Part shown: in pieces, positions 1-5,703 of the stretch
How the letters are laid out: each line of letters starts with the position of its first letter
Numbering within the stretch: the first letter of the stretch is position 1
DNA from: Spirosoma sp.
GTDB lineage: Bacteria > Bacteroidota > Bacteroidia > Cytophagales > Spirosomataceae
Assembly: GCA_025351545.1 (NCBI GenBank)
Contig: JANXVQ010000241.1
Location: 1-6,681 of the forward strand
DNA length: 6,681 nucleotides
Reading direction: 5' to 3'
Notes under the pieces: model-generated
What the model was told of the DNA's origin: nothing
The model's database searches: none
The model's input: only the letters and a program-made list of their open reading frames with translations
Made by a program: the position numbers and the translations under genes

Positions 1-1
1 T

Positions 2-1345
2 CTGGCCTTTCACCTCCTGTCCCGCCCTTCGATACTACTGTTTATTCTCAGCTTTCCAATTGCCTTGCTGGCTACTTTTTCTAATGGCAATGGCCTGGCA
101 GTGCTTATTGCCGGTTTCCTTATGTTGCTGGTTTCCGGGCAACGTCGTCGGCTAGCAATCTGGCTGGCGTTTTCTGCTGTGTCTTTTCTGATGTATTATC
201 AGTGTACTCCCGTACATCAATCGTCCAGCGTGCTCACGAATCTAAGCCATCCCTTTCGGGTACTGGGCGGATTTTTTCTGTTAAGCGGCTCATTGGGCGT
301 ACTCTTCATCCGGTCACTTGTATGGATTAGCGCACTTGGTATACTTAATACACTACTCTCAGTTACCATAGTGGGAATACTCCTGATTCGGCTCACTGGT
401 TTTTCCCATTGGTTAGAACGCATGCCGACAGCCTTGCAGCAACTAGCCATTAAATGGTCAGTACCAGCCCGTCAAACAGCCTCGCTACCCCTTATCGCCT
501 GTTACTTTTATTTGATAATTACTGTTTTGGGTATTGCTTTGGCCCGAAGTCTCGGCTGGCACTATGCCTTATTGGACCCCCGCTTTATTTGGTTTACAAC
601 TGTATTGATTGTTGTTGGCTATCTGCTGATTATGATTTGGTTACGGCCTGTTTGCCGGGTTCGGATAGGGCATATTGTCTTGCTGTTTAGTTTGTATTTT
701 AATCTTACTTCCTACTGGCTTAACCTCGATGAGATTGTTACTGTCCGCAAATCTCTGGTTAGTGATTTTCACAACTGGCGCGAGAATGAACTACTTATTA
801 CAATGCCACCCGGCGAACAGTTGTATGACAAGTATTATGGTGTAATACTTCGGGAAGCTATTCAGAAAGGTATCTATATCTTACCTAAATCTGAGTTTGA
901 GTCTGTAATAACCAGCCCATCTATACCTGTTGATGATCACCTTAACCTGATTGAAAAAGAGAGCATTTTTAGCTATGCCGAACGTCAACACGATGAGTTG
1001 ACACTGGCAGGCAATGCCTTCCCGCTGAGTAGTCCTGGCAGGATGGGGGCCTATCTGCTGCTACAATCAGACCAGCACACCTTTGTGTGGCCGGTTGACC
1101 AGAGTGCCGAAAAGTTAGCCCGTTTTTTAGTGGATGGGAAACCAATAGCAAGCGGTAATATCGCCACTATTTTTATGGATATGCTGCCAGAGGCTTCATA
1201 CCGGGTAGGGCGACTGTATAAGTCGAATGACCAGTGGCAGGCTACGTATAGTAGCACCGTGATCAGGGTTGACCATACGCCGTCTCCAGCGTTGGTCGTG
1301 CTGCCCAATCGTTCATCAGTCCTCACGGCTCCTCAATTTCATTGA
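2..1345 (+). CDS. Polytopic membrane protein with soluble C-terminal domain, 5'-truncated by window edge
   Basis: The frame is open from base 2, so the gene starts before the window and the TTG at 65 is not a real start; about 447 residues are visible. Numbering from the TTG, hydrophobic segments lie near residues 9-25, 30-46, 66-86, 88-110, 138-160, 172-195 and 200-218, with one more before residue 1 (around ILLFILSFPIALLA). They are followed by about 200 mostly polar residues, so this is an inner-membrane protein with a soluble tail. The stretch ATFSNGNGL follows the first visible membrane segment. I do not recognise the family. A glycosyltransferase-like or polysaccharide-related membrane protein is possible from the neighbours (BNR protein, OafA-like acyltransferase), but no catalytic motif is visible. 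The TGA stop is at 1343-1345, 84 bases before the next start, so cotranscription with the BNR gene is plausible. Confidence 0.8.
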   Translation: MAFHLLSRPSILLFILSFPIALLATFSNGNGLAVLIAGFLMLLVSGQRRRLAIWLAFSAVSFLMYYQCTPVHQSSSVLTNLSHPFRVLGGFFLLSGSLGVLFIRSLVWISALGILNTLLSVTIVGILLIRLTGFSHWLERMPTALQQLAIKWSVPARQTASLPLIACYFYLIITVLGIALARSLGWHYALLDPRFIWFTTVLIVVGYLLIMIWLRPVCRVRIGHIVLLFSLYFNLTSYWLNLDEIVTVRKSLVSDFHNWRENELLITMPPGEQLYDKYYGVILREAIQKGIYILPKSEFESVITSPSIPVDDHLNLIEKESIFSYAERQHDELTLAGNAFPLSSPGRMGAYLLLQSDQHTFVWPVDQSAEKLARFLVDGKPIASGNIATIFMDMLPEASYRVGRLYKSNDQWQATYSSTVIRVDHTPSPALVVLPNRSSVLTAPQFH

Positions 1346-1429
1346 GTCGCCTGTAGCCGATCCCCGGCCCGACCAGATGTAAAAGTCCTGTACGCATACC
1401 TTCTATTCACCCCATAATCCTCCACTTAT

Positions 1430-2176
1430 ATGGACGTTTCCTCAAAATATTTCTCAGTACTCAGTTCTCCAAGCCCTTATATTATCAAGTATGTCTGGAG
1501 GTTTTTGTTAGACATCCACCGGGTTGGTAAGTTAAGAGAGTTAATTTCCTTCGTATTGTGGGAAATTAATCACCGCCTTCGCATCTATCATTTTGGAAGC
1601 CAGTACGTTAAATTCACAGCCAATCCGGGTTTGTCCATTACAAACGAAGGCGGCAGCCTGCCTGAAAACGTTATAATAAGTTCGTTTTTAACGGGACAGG
1701 GGCTGTGTTTTCAGCCGGTATCGGTCGATTGGAAATATTGCGCTCAAACGGCCGATGGCGTGCTTTGGGGCTGTTGTTATACCAACTTAAAGGCACTGTA
1801 TTACAGTGATGACCAAAGTCGGTCGGCTGTACTGGTTCATGAGTTCGCGCATCCAATTACATCGTTGTTTATTAGTCGGCAAAACGTACTATTCATTTGT
1901 ACCAACGGCGTTGTTTATAAAAGCGATAATCGGGCTAATTCCTTCAAGGTTGTTTTGCCGCTATCGAGCCCGATCAGTTATTTTTTGTTCAACAATGGCA
2001 TGACAGAACTGCCTGATCATACCCTGATGATTGGTGAATATGGCTCTATCTGGCATTGGAAAACGTGGCAGAACCTGGCATTTTTATATTATTCGTCTGA
2101 TGGAGGAGATACCTGGAGTACCGCCGATTTCCTGCTGCGACAGGGCGTAAATAAGCACATCCATCTGGTGAAGTAA
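1430..2176 (+). CDS. N-terminal fragment of the BNR protein (248 aa), as translated
   Basis: If the TAA at 2174-2176 is real, this is the product actually made. It holds about 60 N-terminal residues that are basic and partly amphipathic, then the first three Asp-box-like strands, the third being the canonical SSDGGDTW at residues 222-229. A propeller cut here would lack about two-fifths of its blades and probably would not fold. The ATG at 1430 is the first in-frame ATG after the upstream gene; no Shine-Dalgarno sequence or TAnnTTTG box was seen in the 84-base gap. Confidence 0.6.
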   Translation: MDVSSKYFSVLSSPSPYIIKYVWRFLLDIHRVGKLRELISFVLWEINHRLRIYHFGSQYVKFTANPGLSITNEGGSLPENVIISSFLTGQGLCFQPVSVDWKYCAQTADGVLWGCCYTNLKALYYSDDQSRSAVLVHEFAHPITSLFISRQNVLFICTNGVVYKSDNRANSFKVVLPLSSPISYFLFNNGMTELPDHTLMIGEYGSIWHWKTWQNLAFLYYSSDGGDTWSTADFLLRQGVNKHIHLVK

Positions 2177-2755
2177 TGTGACCGACTGAAGGCAATCTTA
2201 TTGACCGACGGCGATAATAAAAAACAAGTTTGGGTAAACTCGGCCCTGACTCACTTCAACAAACAGGCAGAAAACCAAAAAGACGGATGGCGTTTGATTA
2301 ATAAATACCACCATCAAACGGGCGGCTACACATCAATGGCCGAAACGAAGGAGGCCGTTTTGTTTGGTAGTGATTATTTGGGAGGGACAAACTTTATTGT
2401 CAAGACATCTGATGGTAAACAGTTTGAAAAGCTAGTATTACCCGACCCATACCGGCGCAGCCCCGTCATGAATATGGTCGCCCGGCAGTCAACGTCTGGT
2501 ACTGAAGTATGGGCTGCTTCTTTCAGTTGCCTCTCTGGCGATGCCAAAAGCTTACTTATGTGTACCAGCGACTCGGGCAAATCCTGGGCACGGGTTATTG
2601 AGTTCGACGGTACAAAGTATGAGGTTCGCCTGGCCAGCTCGTCAAACAGTCCATCAAGTATGCTTTATATATCTATCACAGAGTTCGGCAATGAACAGGA
2701 CCAACATCGCCATCGGGTGTACAAACTAGAACGCGACGCTGCAAAATTCGCTTAG
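2177..2755 (+). pseudogene. C-terminal fragment of the BNR protein
   Basis: This continues the same frame directly after the TAA, reading CDRLKAILLTDGD and onward, with Asp-box-like strands at KTSDGKQF and CTSDSGKSW. A TTG at 2201 or ATG at 2336 could in principle restart translation, but neither has a visible ribosome binding site and both lie inside the conserved propeller. A separate functional protein is therefore unlikely. Confidence 0.6.
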
Positions 2756-2890
2756 TGAACGTGGCGATGCAGTAGCGAGCGCCCTGTCACACGCGGCCCG
2801 ACTACGGAGTTGTTTTTGATTACGTTACATTCTTTCTACATCACCCACAGGTACGTTGCACATTCGAAAAACGCTCACTATCAGTCACTT

Positions 2891-2965
2891 ACTCTGTCGT
2901 ACGGAGCCCGACCCCGCAAAATGCCTGAGCAATCACCCAAGGCTCCAGGGGGCTGATGGTGAGGA
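2891..2965 (+). repeat. Dispersed spacer repeat, copy U0
   Basis: It begins CTCTGTCGTACGGAGCCCGA and ends CACCCAAGGCTCCAGGGGG followed by CTGATGGTGAGG. By eye it matches copy U4 over its whole length in the same order: CTGTCG, a GGA and CCCGA block, then CACCCAA, CAGGGG and TGATGG. A six-base inverted pair GGAGCC/GGCTCC lies inside it. The GGGCGTT left end seen in other copies is not evident here. Confidence 0.55.
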
Positions 2966-3019
2966 AGCTACTTGACTGAACACGAGACGCTTACACCTTT
3001 ATACCCCCTGTTTCGATGT

Positions 3020-3077
3020 ACTGTTAAATTGCAACCTCCTGATTATCAGTCATCCGTCAAAAGGATAATTTAACAGT
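3020..3077. repeat. 11-base perfect inverted repeat
   Basis: ACTGTTAAATT at 3020-3030 is the exact reverse complement of AATTTAACAGT at 3067-3077, with a 36-base loop. The stem is AT-rich and no T-tract follows. It could be the edge of a small element, a binding site or an mRNA structure. The function is unknown. Confidence 0.7.
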
Positions 3078-3088
3078 TTTCGGGGTTT

Positions 3089-3104
3089 TGTTCGCCCGCG
3101 AACA
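3089..3104. terminator. GC-rich hairpin between convergent genes, possible bidirectional terminator
   Basis: TGTTCGC (3089-3095) pairs perfectly with GCGAACA (3098-3104) around a 2-base CC gap; in practice the loop would be wider. TTT (3086-3088) and AAA (3106-3108) extend it after a one-base bulge. It lies between two genes that converge, as expected for a terminator, but lacks a proper T-tract on either side, so the call is tentative. Confidence 0.35.
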
Positions 3105-3113
3105 CAAAGGACA

Positions 3114-3192
3114 TTGGGCTGAATGCCTGACCTCTGGGGCGAGCAACCTGTCGCCGGAAACCCGCCCACGCGAAGCGCACACAACGCCCTTT
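3114..3192 (+). repeat. Dispersed spacer repeat, copy U1
   Basis: It reads TTGGGCTGAATGCCTGACC, then GGGGCGAGCAACCTGTCGCC, GGAAACCCGCCC and, after 10 bases, CACACAACGCCC. It shares TTGGGCTGAA..C.TGACCT with 5699-5720 and the CTGTCGC-GGAA-CCC core with U4 and U3. GGGCGAG (3137-3143) and AACGCCC (3183-3189) are imperfect inverted ends, matching at 5 of 7. It ends 8 bases before the peptidase stop codon. Confidence 0.6.
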
Positions 3193-3200
3193 TCGCTATG

Positions 3201-3974
3201 TTATAATTGCTTATTCTCAAACTTCACACTGCTTGGATTTAAATAGTACTCAGGAAATACAGGGTCTATTCTGCTTTTGTCATCGCAATCACAATTTTTC
3301 GACGCATCGGCTGAACTGGGGAGGGCCCCACGATTCGCATAATTAGAGTACAAACCACTTCTTAATGTGAAATGTAAATGGTTAGTTGTTTTCGCTGATA
3401 TATCTGCGATGTTAGCGATAAGAGCACCTCTCTTTACACTTTGGTTTTTAAGCACATAGGTTTTTTCCTTAATGTGCGTGTAGTTGCTTGTAAAAACCAC
3501 TTTCACCTCCTTGTTCTGTGCGTTTTTGTAGCTATAAACGTGTTCAATTGTCATACCAAAACCCCACCCACTACCAGCGTTATAAACTTCCTTAACCACA
3601 CCATCATAGACAGCATATATAGGAGCATTTTCAAGGTCTTTGCGTTTGCTGTTAACCAATGGGTTAACATAATCATTACCTGTGTGTTTTTTCCAATTCT
3701 TTCCACAAGTCCCAAATTTCCAGTCGTCGCCATAGTTTAAAATCGAAACAAAAGGAAATTTTGTCTCAGCTTGTAACCAATCCCGTAGAGGAAAACTTAA
3801 AGTAGGCATATTAGAAGTTGAAAGCTGTGAATAGCACGAAGCCGCAACTCTGGCCGCACCATCAGGGACAGGAAATTCCGTATTCTCCGAAGAGATACAA
3901 GAATACGCAAAAATCAGACAGATGGCAATTGTAGAAATGCCACCAATCGTAATGGGATTTTTCAAGTTGTTCAT
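3201..3974 (-). CDS. M23-family (LytM/peptidase M23) metallopeptidase, exported, 257 aa
   Basis: Family M23 enzymes are zinc metalloendopeptidases that usually cut peptidoglycan cross-bridges or activate amidases outside the cytoplasm. All expected residues are visible: the HxxxD motif HTGND (zinc ligands His97 and Asp101), His167 in NYTHIKE (the usual YxH position), and the HxH motif NHLHF with His199 and His201. The order GVVKEVYN, GWGFGMTIEH, YTHIKE, GALIANI, HLHF is the normal M23 layout. Residues 7-25 are hydrophobic and end at AYSC with Cys26, so a lipoprotein signal or an ordinary signal peptide is likely. Four or more cysteines (47, 90, 228, 230) may form disulfides outside the cell. 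The ATG at 3974 gives the signal peptide at the right place; there is no Shine-Dalgarno sequence. The gene is more AT-rich than both spacers and faces away from the gene at 4527. It appears intact. Whether it acts on peptidoglycan, a rival's wall or a protein is not shown. Confidence 0.9.
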   Translation of the reverse strand: MNNLKNPITIGGISTIAICLIFAYSCISSENTEFPVPDGAARVAASCYSQLSTSNMPTLSFPLRDWLQAETKFPFVSILNYGDDWKFGTCGKNWKKHTGNDYVNPLVNSKRKDLENAPIYAVYDGVVKEVYNAGSGWGFGMTIEHVYSYKNAQNKEVKVVFTSNYTHIKEKTYVLKNQSVKRGALIANIADISAKTTNHLHFTLRSGLYSNYANRGALPSSADASKNCDCDDKSRIDPVFPEYYLNPSSVKFENKQL

Positions 3975-4010
3975 GATTTAATTAAATTAAAAATTGATAA
4001 TTTATTGCTC

Positions 4011-4039
4011 AGACTACACTTCTCACTAAGCTTTGTCAA
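4011..4039 (-). promoter_or_regulatory. Possible sigma70-like promoter of the peptidase gene
   Basis: On the minus strand TTGACA (4039-4034) is followed after 17 bases by TAGTCT (4016-4011), about 37 bases before the ATG. The -35 is perfect but the -10 matches only half of TATAAT. Bacteroidota housekeeping promoters prefer TTG and TAnnTTTG, so this may be chance. Confidence 0.3.
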
Positions 4040-4082
4040 GGCTGACGGTCAGGGCGTTTACACTGTCGCACGAACGATGACC
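4040..4082 (+). repeat. Dispersed spacer repeat, partial copy U2
   Basis: It contains GGCTGACGGTCAGGGCG followed by TTTACACTGTCGCACGAACG. The GGCTGA...GGGCGTTT.nACTGTCGC order matches U1 and U4. The right half (CCCAACGCCC and beyond) is missing, replaced by copy U3a only about 20 bases further on. Confidence 0.5.
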
Positions 4083-4103
4083 TGCAAGCCCAAACATTGA
4101 CTT

Positions 4104-4140
4104 TTTGGGCGTTTGACCTGTCAGCCGGAACCAGCCGAAT
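4104..4140 (+). repeat. Dispersed spacer repeat, left half copy U3a
   Basis: It reads TTTGGGCGTTTGACCTGTC then AGCCGGAACCAGCCGAAT. This is the best-preserved left half: GGGCGTT, ACCTGTC, CCGGAA and CCGAAT are all present. An A-tract (4145-4152) follows, and then a second left half begins. Confidence 0.6.
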
Positions 4141-4231
4141 GAGTAAAAAAAACTGATTTTTTGGGACGTGCTGCCTGACGCACACAATCCGCCGAATAAG
4201 CACTTTATTAACTGGCTACCCAACGCCCAAA
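4104..4231. repeat. 10-base perfect inverted repeat enclosing U3a/U3b
   Basis: TTTGGGCGTT (4104-4113) is the exact reverse complement of AACGCCCAAA (4222-4231), with a 108-base loop. It joins the left end of U3a to the right end of U3b, and suggests that intact units of this family end in inverted GGGCGTT/AACGCCC. Confidence 0.65.
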
Positions 4232-4249
4232 GAGACGATGGTGAGTAGG
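4157..4249 (+). repeat. Dispersed spacer repeat, copy U3b
   Basis: It starts TTTTTTGGGACGTGCTGCC, continues TGACGCACACAATCCGCCGAAT, then a 20-base AT-rich stretch, ACCCAACGCCC (4218-4228) and GATGGTGAGTAGG. The GGGACGT to AACGCCC distance is 66 bases, close to U4 (65). Its right end CCCAACG..AGAG.nGATGGTGAG.AGG lines up with U0 and U4. Confidence 0.6.
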
Positions 4250-4326
4250 TATAGGTAACTTGTCCTGCCTTGCTCATAATTTTGTGTTATAAGGTAAAAA
4301 CTCACTCTCCTGGCCCAAGATTGAGA

Positions 4327-4334
4327 CAAAAGTA
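4327..4334 (-). promoter_or_regulatory. Bacteroidota -7 box reading leftwards
   Basis: The minus strand reads TACTTTTG, a full match to TAnnTTTG. The nearest upstream TTG suited to the -33 element is 24 bases away, somewhat long. Transcription would start near 4320 and run through the U3/U2 repeats before reaching the peptidase ATG at 3974, giving a leader of about 350 bases with strong folding potential. Confidence 0.4.
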
Positions 4335-4455
4335 TAGCGCACAATTTTACTGTCCTAACAATAGTATATAGTCTAACTACTTGTACTTTAAATAGTTGTG
4401 ATTTTAAAAATACATCTAATGTCTTCTCTTTTAGGAGAATTTCTTGTTTACTCAA

Positions 4456-4477
4456 GAATCTATAAAGAATCTATAAA
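4456..4477 (+). repeat. Tandem 11-base repeat at promoter, candidate operator
   Basis: GAATCTATAAA occurs twice head to tail (4456-4466 and 4467-4477). The pair ends 9 bases before the TATATTTG box, where a -33 element would sit, and no TTG is present there. Tandem sites one helical turn apart at this position suit a regulator binding side by side, possibly the downstream gene's own product. Confidence 0.5.
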
Positions 4478-4486
4478 GACTCTTGT

Positions 4487-4494
4487 TATATTTG
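4487..4494 (+). promoter_or_regulatory. Bacteroidota -7 box for the gene at 4527
   Basis: TATATTTG matches TAnnTTTG in full and is 32 bases before ATG 4527, so the transcript would start near 4500. This decides the start of the next gene: an upstream ATG at 4398 in the same frame would not be on the mRNA. The missing -33 TTG suggests a weak or activator-dependent promoter. Confidence 0.6.
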
Positions 4495-4526
4495 CAGATA
4501 TTGTTTCACACAAACACACATTGAAT

Positions 4527-5498
4527 ATGCAAACCACTCACAACCGAAATATTCCAGCAGATTGGGGAAGAAAGCGACTTTTCCTATATGCAGCTATCAA
4601 AGGAATAAGCGATTTTTATGGCAAGGGAACGTATGAGCGTATATTATTGGACACTGGACATTCTACGGAAAGAGGTCTGAATTACAAGACTTTAAACAGT
4701 CTGATTAACAAAAAGGGTAAGATAAATCCTGACTCGGCTAAACGCTTCGGTCAACTTTTGGCCGACATTATTATACGATACAAGGTATCGTTTACTGATC
4801 TTTTCTTCGAGCAGGTTGAAAATGGGGCTGATGAAAAAATTACCAAACTCTTCAATGTTATAAAGAAAGGAGAATCCGGGTTATCCGACTTGGTAACTGT
4901 TTCGGCCCCACCAGTTAAAGCACTTGCTGATAACTTGGTAAACTCCCCAACAGATGCGTTCAAAGGAACGTACCTGATAGTTGGAATGAATACAGATGGA
5001 CTTATATCTGTTCAACCAATCTCAGTAACAGAAAACGGTCAAGTTGACATCACCACAAGAGAAAATACTCGATACAGGGGAGAGGTTCAGTATGATGGTT
5101 CTGATTGCCTTAGCTTCTATTTTCATAGGCACATGACCGTTGCAAACCAGTTCTACTATTCTCATTATCTGTTCTCTACGTGCCGAATAAGTCGGTTTAA
5201 ATGGGCGTACGGTGTCTCGTCCAGGCTATCTAAGTTTAGTCACCCTAAAGCAGGTATCGAAATATTGATTCCTGTTGACCGACCTTTTGAAAAATTGGAT
5301 TTCCAGGAAATTACCAGTGACTATGAGGTAATCCATGATTTCCTGGTAAACATTGCCACAGAGGACAACGTAACGACACAAGCAGGTGAAGCTTTAGAAA
5401 AGGCAATAGGGTATTTACAGACCCCGCCATATAAGGTCTCTCGTGAACCTTTTACCTACTCGCCAATCTCCCGGAAAAATCCTCCGTCAAAGGTTTAA
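4527..5498 (+). CDS. Uncharacterised 323-aa protein, possible DNA-binding regulator with C-terminal sensor-like domain
   Basis: I do not recognise the family. ATG 4527 is chosen over in-frame ATG 4398 because the -7 box and a tandem repeat lie between them and the extra 43 residues look like translated spacer. Residues 12-95 are predicted helical by eye; 53-82 (YKTLNSLINKKGKINPDSAK and onward) resembles a small helix-turn-helix with a basic KKGK turn. Residues 96-145 look like a linker. Residues 146-255 seem beta-rich: GTYLIVGMNTDG, RYRGEVQYDG, LSFYFHR, KWAYGVSSRL and KAGIEILIPVD. The end (256-323) is helical, then basic and proline-rich. No signal peptide or membrane segment is seen, so it is cytoplasmic. 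A DNA-binding head and ligand-sensing tail is my inference from this layout. The gene is AT-rich relative to both spacers and stands alone, suggesting horizontal arrival. Confidence 0.75.
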   Translation: MQTTHNRNIPADWGRKRLFLYAAIKGISDFYGKGTYERILLDTGHSTERGLNYKTLNSLINKKGKINPDSAKRFGQLLADIIIRYKVSFTDLFFEQVENGADEKITKLFNVIKKGESGLSDLVTVSAPPVKALADNLVNSPTDAFKGTYLIVGMNTDGLISVQPISVTENGQVDITTRENTRYRGEVQYDGSDCLSFYFHRHMTVANQFYYSHYLFSTCRISRFKWAYGVSSRLSKFSHPKAGIEILIPVDRPFEKLDFQEITSDYEVIHDFLVNIATEDNVTTQAGEALEKAIGYLQTPPYKVSREPFTYSPISRKNPPSKV

Positions 5499-5584
5499 AT
5501 TTGCTTCTTTTTTTACAAATTATACGAACGGTTCAAGAGAAAATCCACTGTCCCTGAACTTTTTAGGCAACTGTGTACACAGCA

Positions 5585-5675
5585 TTTGGGGCGTTCAAAC
5601 TGTCGCAGGAAACCCCGAATTGGAAGCCCGGAGAATTGATTCACCCAACGACCGCAGGGGTTGATGGCGACGTAG
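5585..5675 (+). repeat. Dispersed spacer repeat, copy U4
   Basis: It reads TTTGGGGCGTTCAAACTGTC then GCAGGAAACCCCGAAT, a 22-base variable part, CACCCAACGACCGCAGGGG and TTGATGGCGACGTAGG. It has every block of the family: GGGCGTT, ACTGTCGC, GGAAACC, CCGAAT, CACCCAACG, CAGGGG and TGATGG. Inverted ends GGGCGTT (5589-5595) and AACGACC (5647-5653) match at 6 of 7. Confidence 0.65.
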
Positions 5676-5703
5676 GAGCCTTTTCGGCCTCGGTCGGTTG
5701 GGC
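5643..5703 (+). repeat. attC-like inverted repeat
   Basis: ACCCAAC (5643-5649) fits the integron R'' consensus RYYYAAC and GTTGGGC (5697-5703) fits R' GTTRRRY. Next inward, GACCG (5650-5654) pairs with CGGTC (5691-5695), leaving one unpaired G. The 61-base span falls within attC size range. An inner hairpin forms around AGGAGCC-TTTT-CGGCCT with a bulge. The geometry is right, but no integrase or attI is in the window and other repeat copies lack the GTTRRRY partner at this position. Confidence 0.4.

Larger units (their letters stand above)
1430..2755 (+). pseudogene. BNR/Asp-box beta-propeller protein, split by one in-frame TAA
   Basis: Read from ATG 1430 to TAG 2753-2755 this is one 441-codon gene in one frame, broken only by TAA at 2174-2176 (codon 249). 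Asp-box-like strands (SxDxGxxW) recur on both sides: YYSDDQSRS near residue 124, YKSDNRANSF near 163, YYSSDGGDTW near 220, KTSDGKQF near 325 and CTSDSGKSW near 378. This indicates a sialidase/BNR-type beta-propeller. The HIHLVK just before the stop and the TDGD soon after it fit the H.H...(T/D)GD pattern I recall from BNR-like proteins, so the interruption falls inside a conserved blade. A TAT or TAC (Tyr) to TAA change explains it with no indel. The substrate is unknown, the catalytic residues of true sialidases were not identified, and no clear signal peptide is visible. Alternatives are a sequencing error or, less likely, stop readthrough. Confidence 0.82.
2756..3200. other. Gene-free spacer with repeats and inverted repeats
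   Basis: No credible gene was found on either strand. The spacer lies between the converging BNR gene (+) and peptidase gene (-). It contains a faint repeat-like patch near 2782-2808, repeat copy U0 (2891-2965), an 11-base inverted repeat (3020-3030 with 3067-3077), a compact hairpin (3089-3104) and repeat copy U1 (3114-3192). The last 60 bases are GC-rich, in contrast with the AT-rich peptidase gene they adjoin. Confidence 0.7.
3975..4526. other. Divergent spacer with repeat cluster and promoter candidates
   Basis: This 552-base spacer separates two divergently transcribed genes. Its left half (about 4034-4249) is packed with copies of the dispersed repeat. Its right half is AT-rich and holds a minus-strand TAnnTTTG box (4327-4334), an 11-base tandem repeat (4456-4477) and a plus-strand TAnnTTTG box (4487-4494). 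Minus-strand open frames at 4026-4277 and 4216-4455 were judged non-coding. Confidence 0.7.

Noticed and set aside
454..690. Plus-strand 78-codon open frame, and the minus-strand frames at 217-450, 969-1151 and 1051-1326
   Set aside because: They lie wholly inside the membrane protein gene, whose composition and long frame are clearly coding; these are shadows.
4026..4277. Minus-strand 83-codon open frame downstream of a TAnnTTTG box
   Set aside because: It is a translation of the U2/U3 repeat block; the bases are conserved as DNA repeats elsewhere in frames with stops, and the protein has no recognisable domain. Kept only as a possible leader region.
3199..4292. Close match to Vibrio cholerae repeats (TATAAC followed by AACGCC)
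   Set aside because: On the strand that reads TTATAAC the next block is GGGCGTT and not AACGCC, so the order and orientation differ; the likeness is superficial.
4216..4455. Minus-strand 79-codon open frame
   Set aside because: It runs through AT-rich spacer and overlaps the promoter region of the 4527 gene; the product looks like random spacer translation.
4398..4526. 43-residue N-terminal extension of the 323-aa protein
   Set aside because: The TATATTTG box and the tandem 11-base repeat lie within it, so it is most likely promoter DNA.
5498..5521. AATTTG/CAAATT stem with a T-rich loop after the 323-aa gene
   Set aside because: Only 6 AT base pairs with a 12-base loop and no T-tract after the stem; too weak to call a terminator.
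5443..5664. Plus-strand 73-codon open frame
   Set aside because: It overlaps the end of the 4527 gene in another frame and continues through repeat U4; no protein features.
2891..5703. CRISPR array
   Set aside because: The repeats are degenerate, long, irregularly spaced and interleaved with whole genes; not CRISPR-like.
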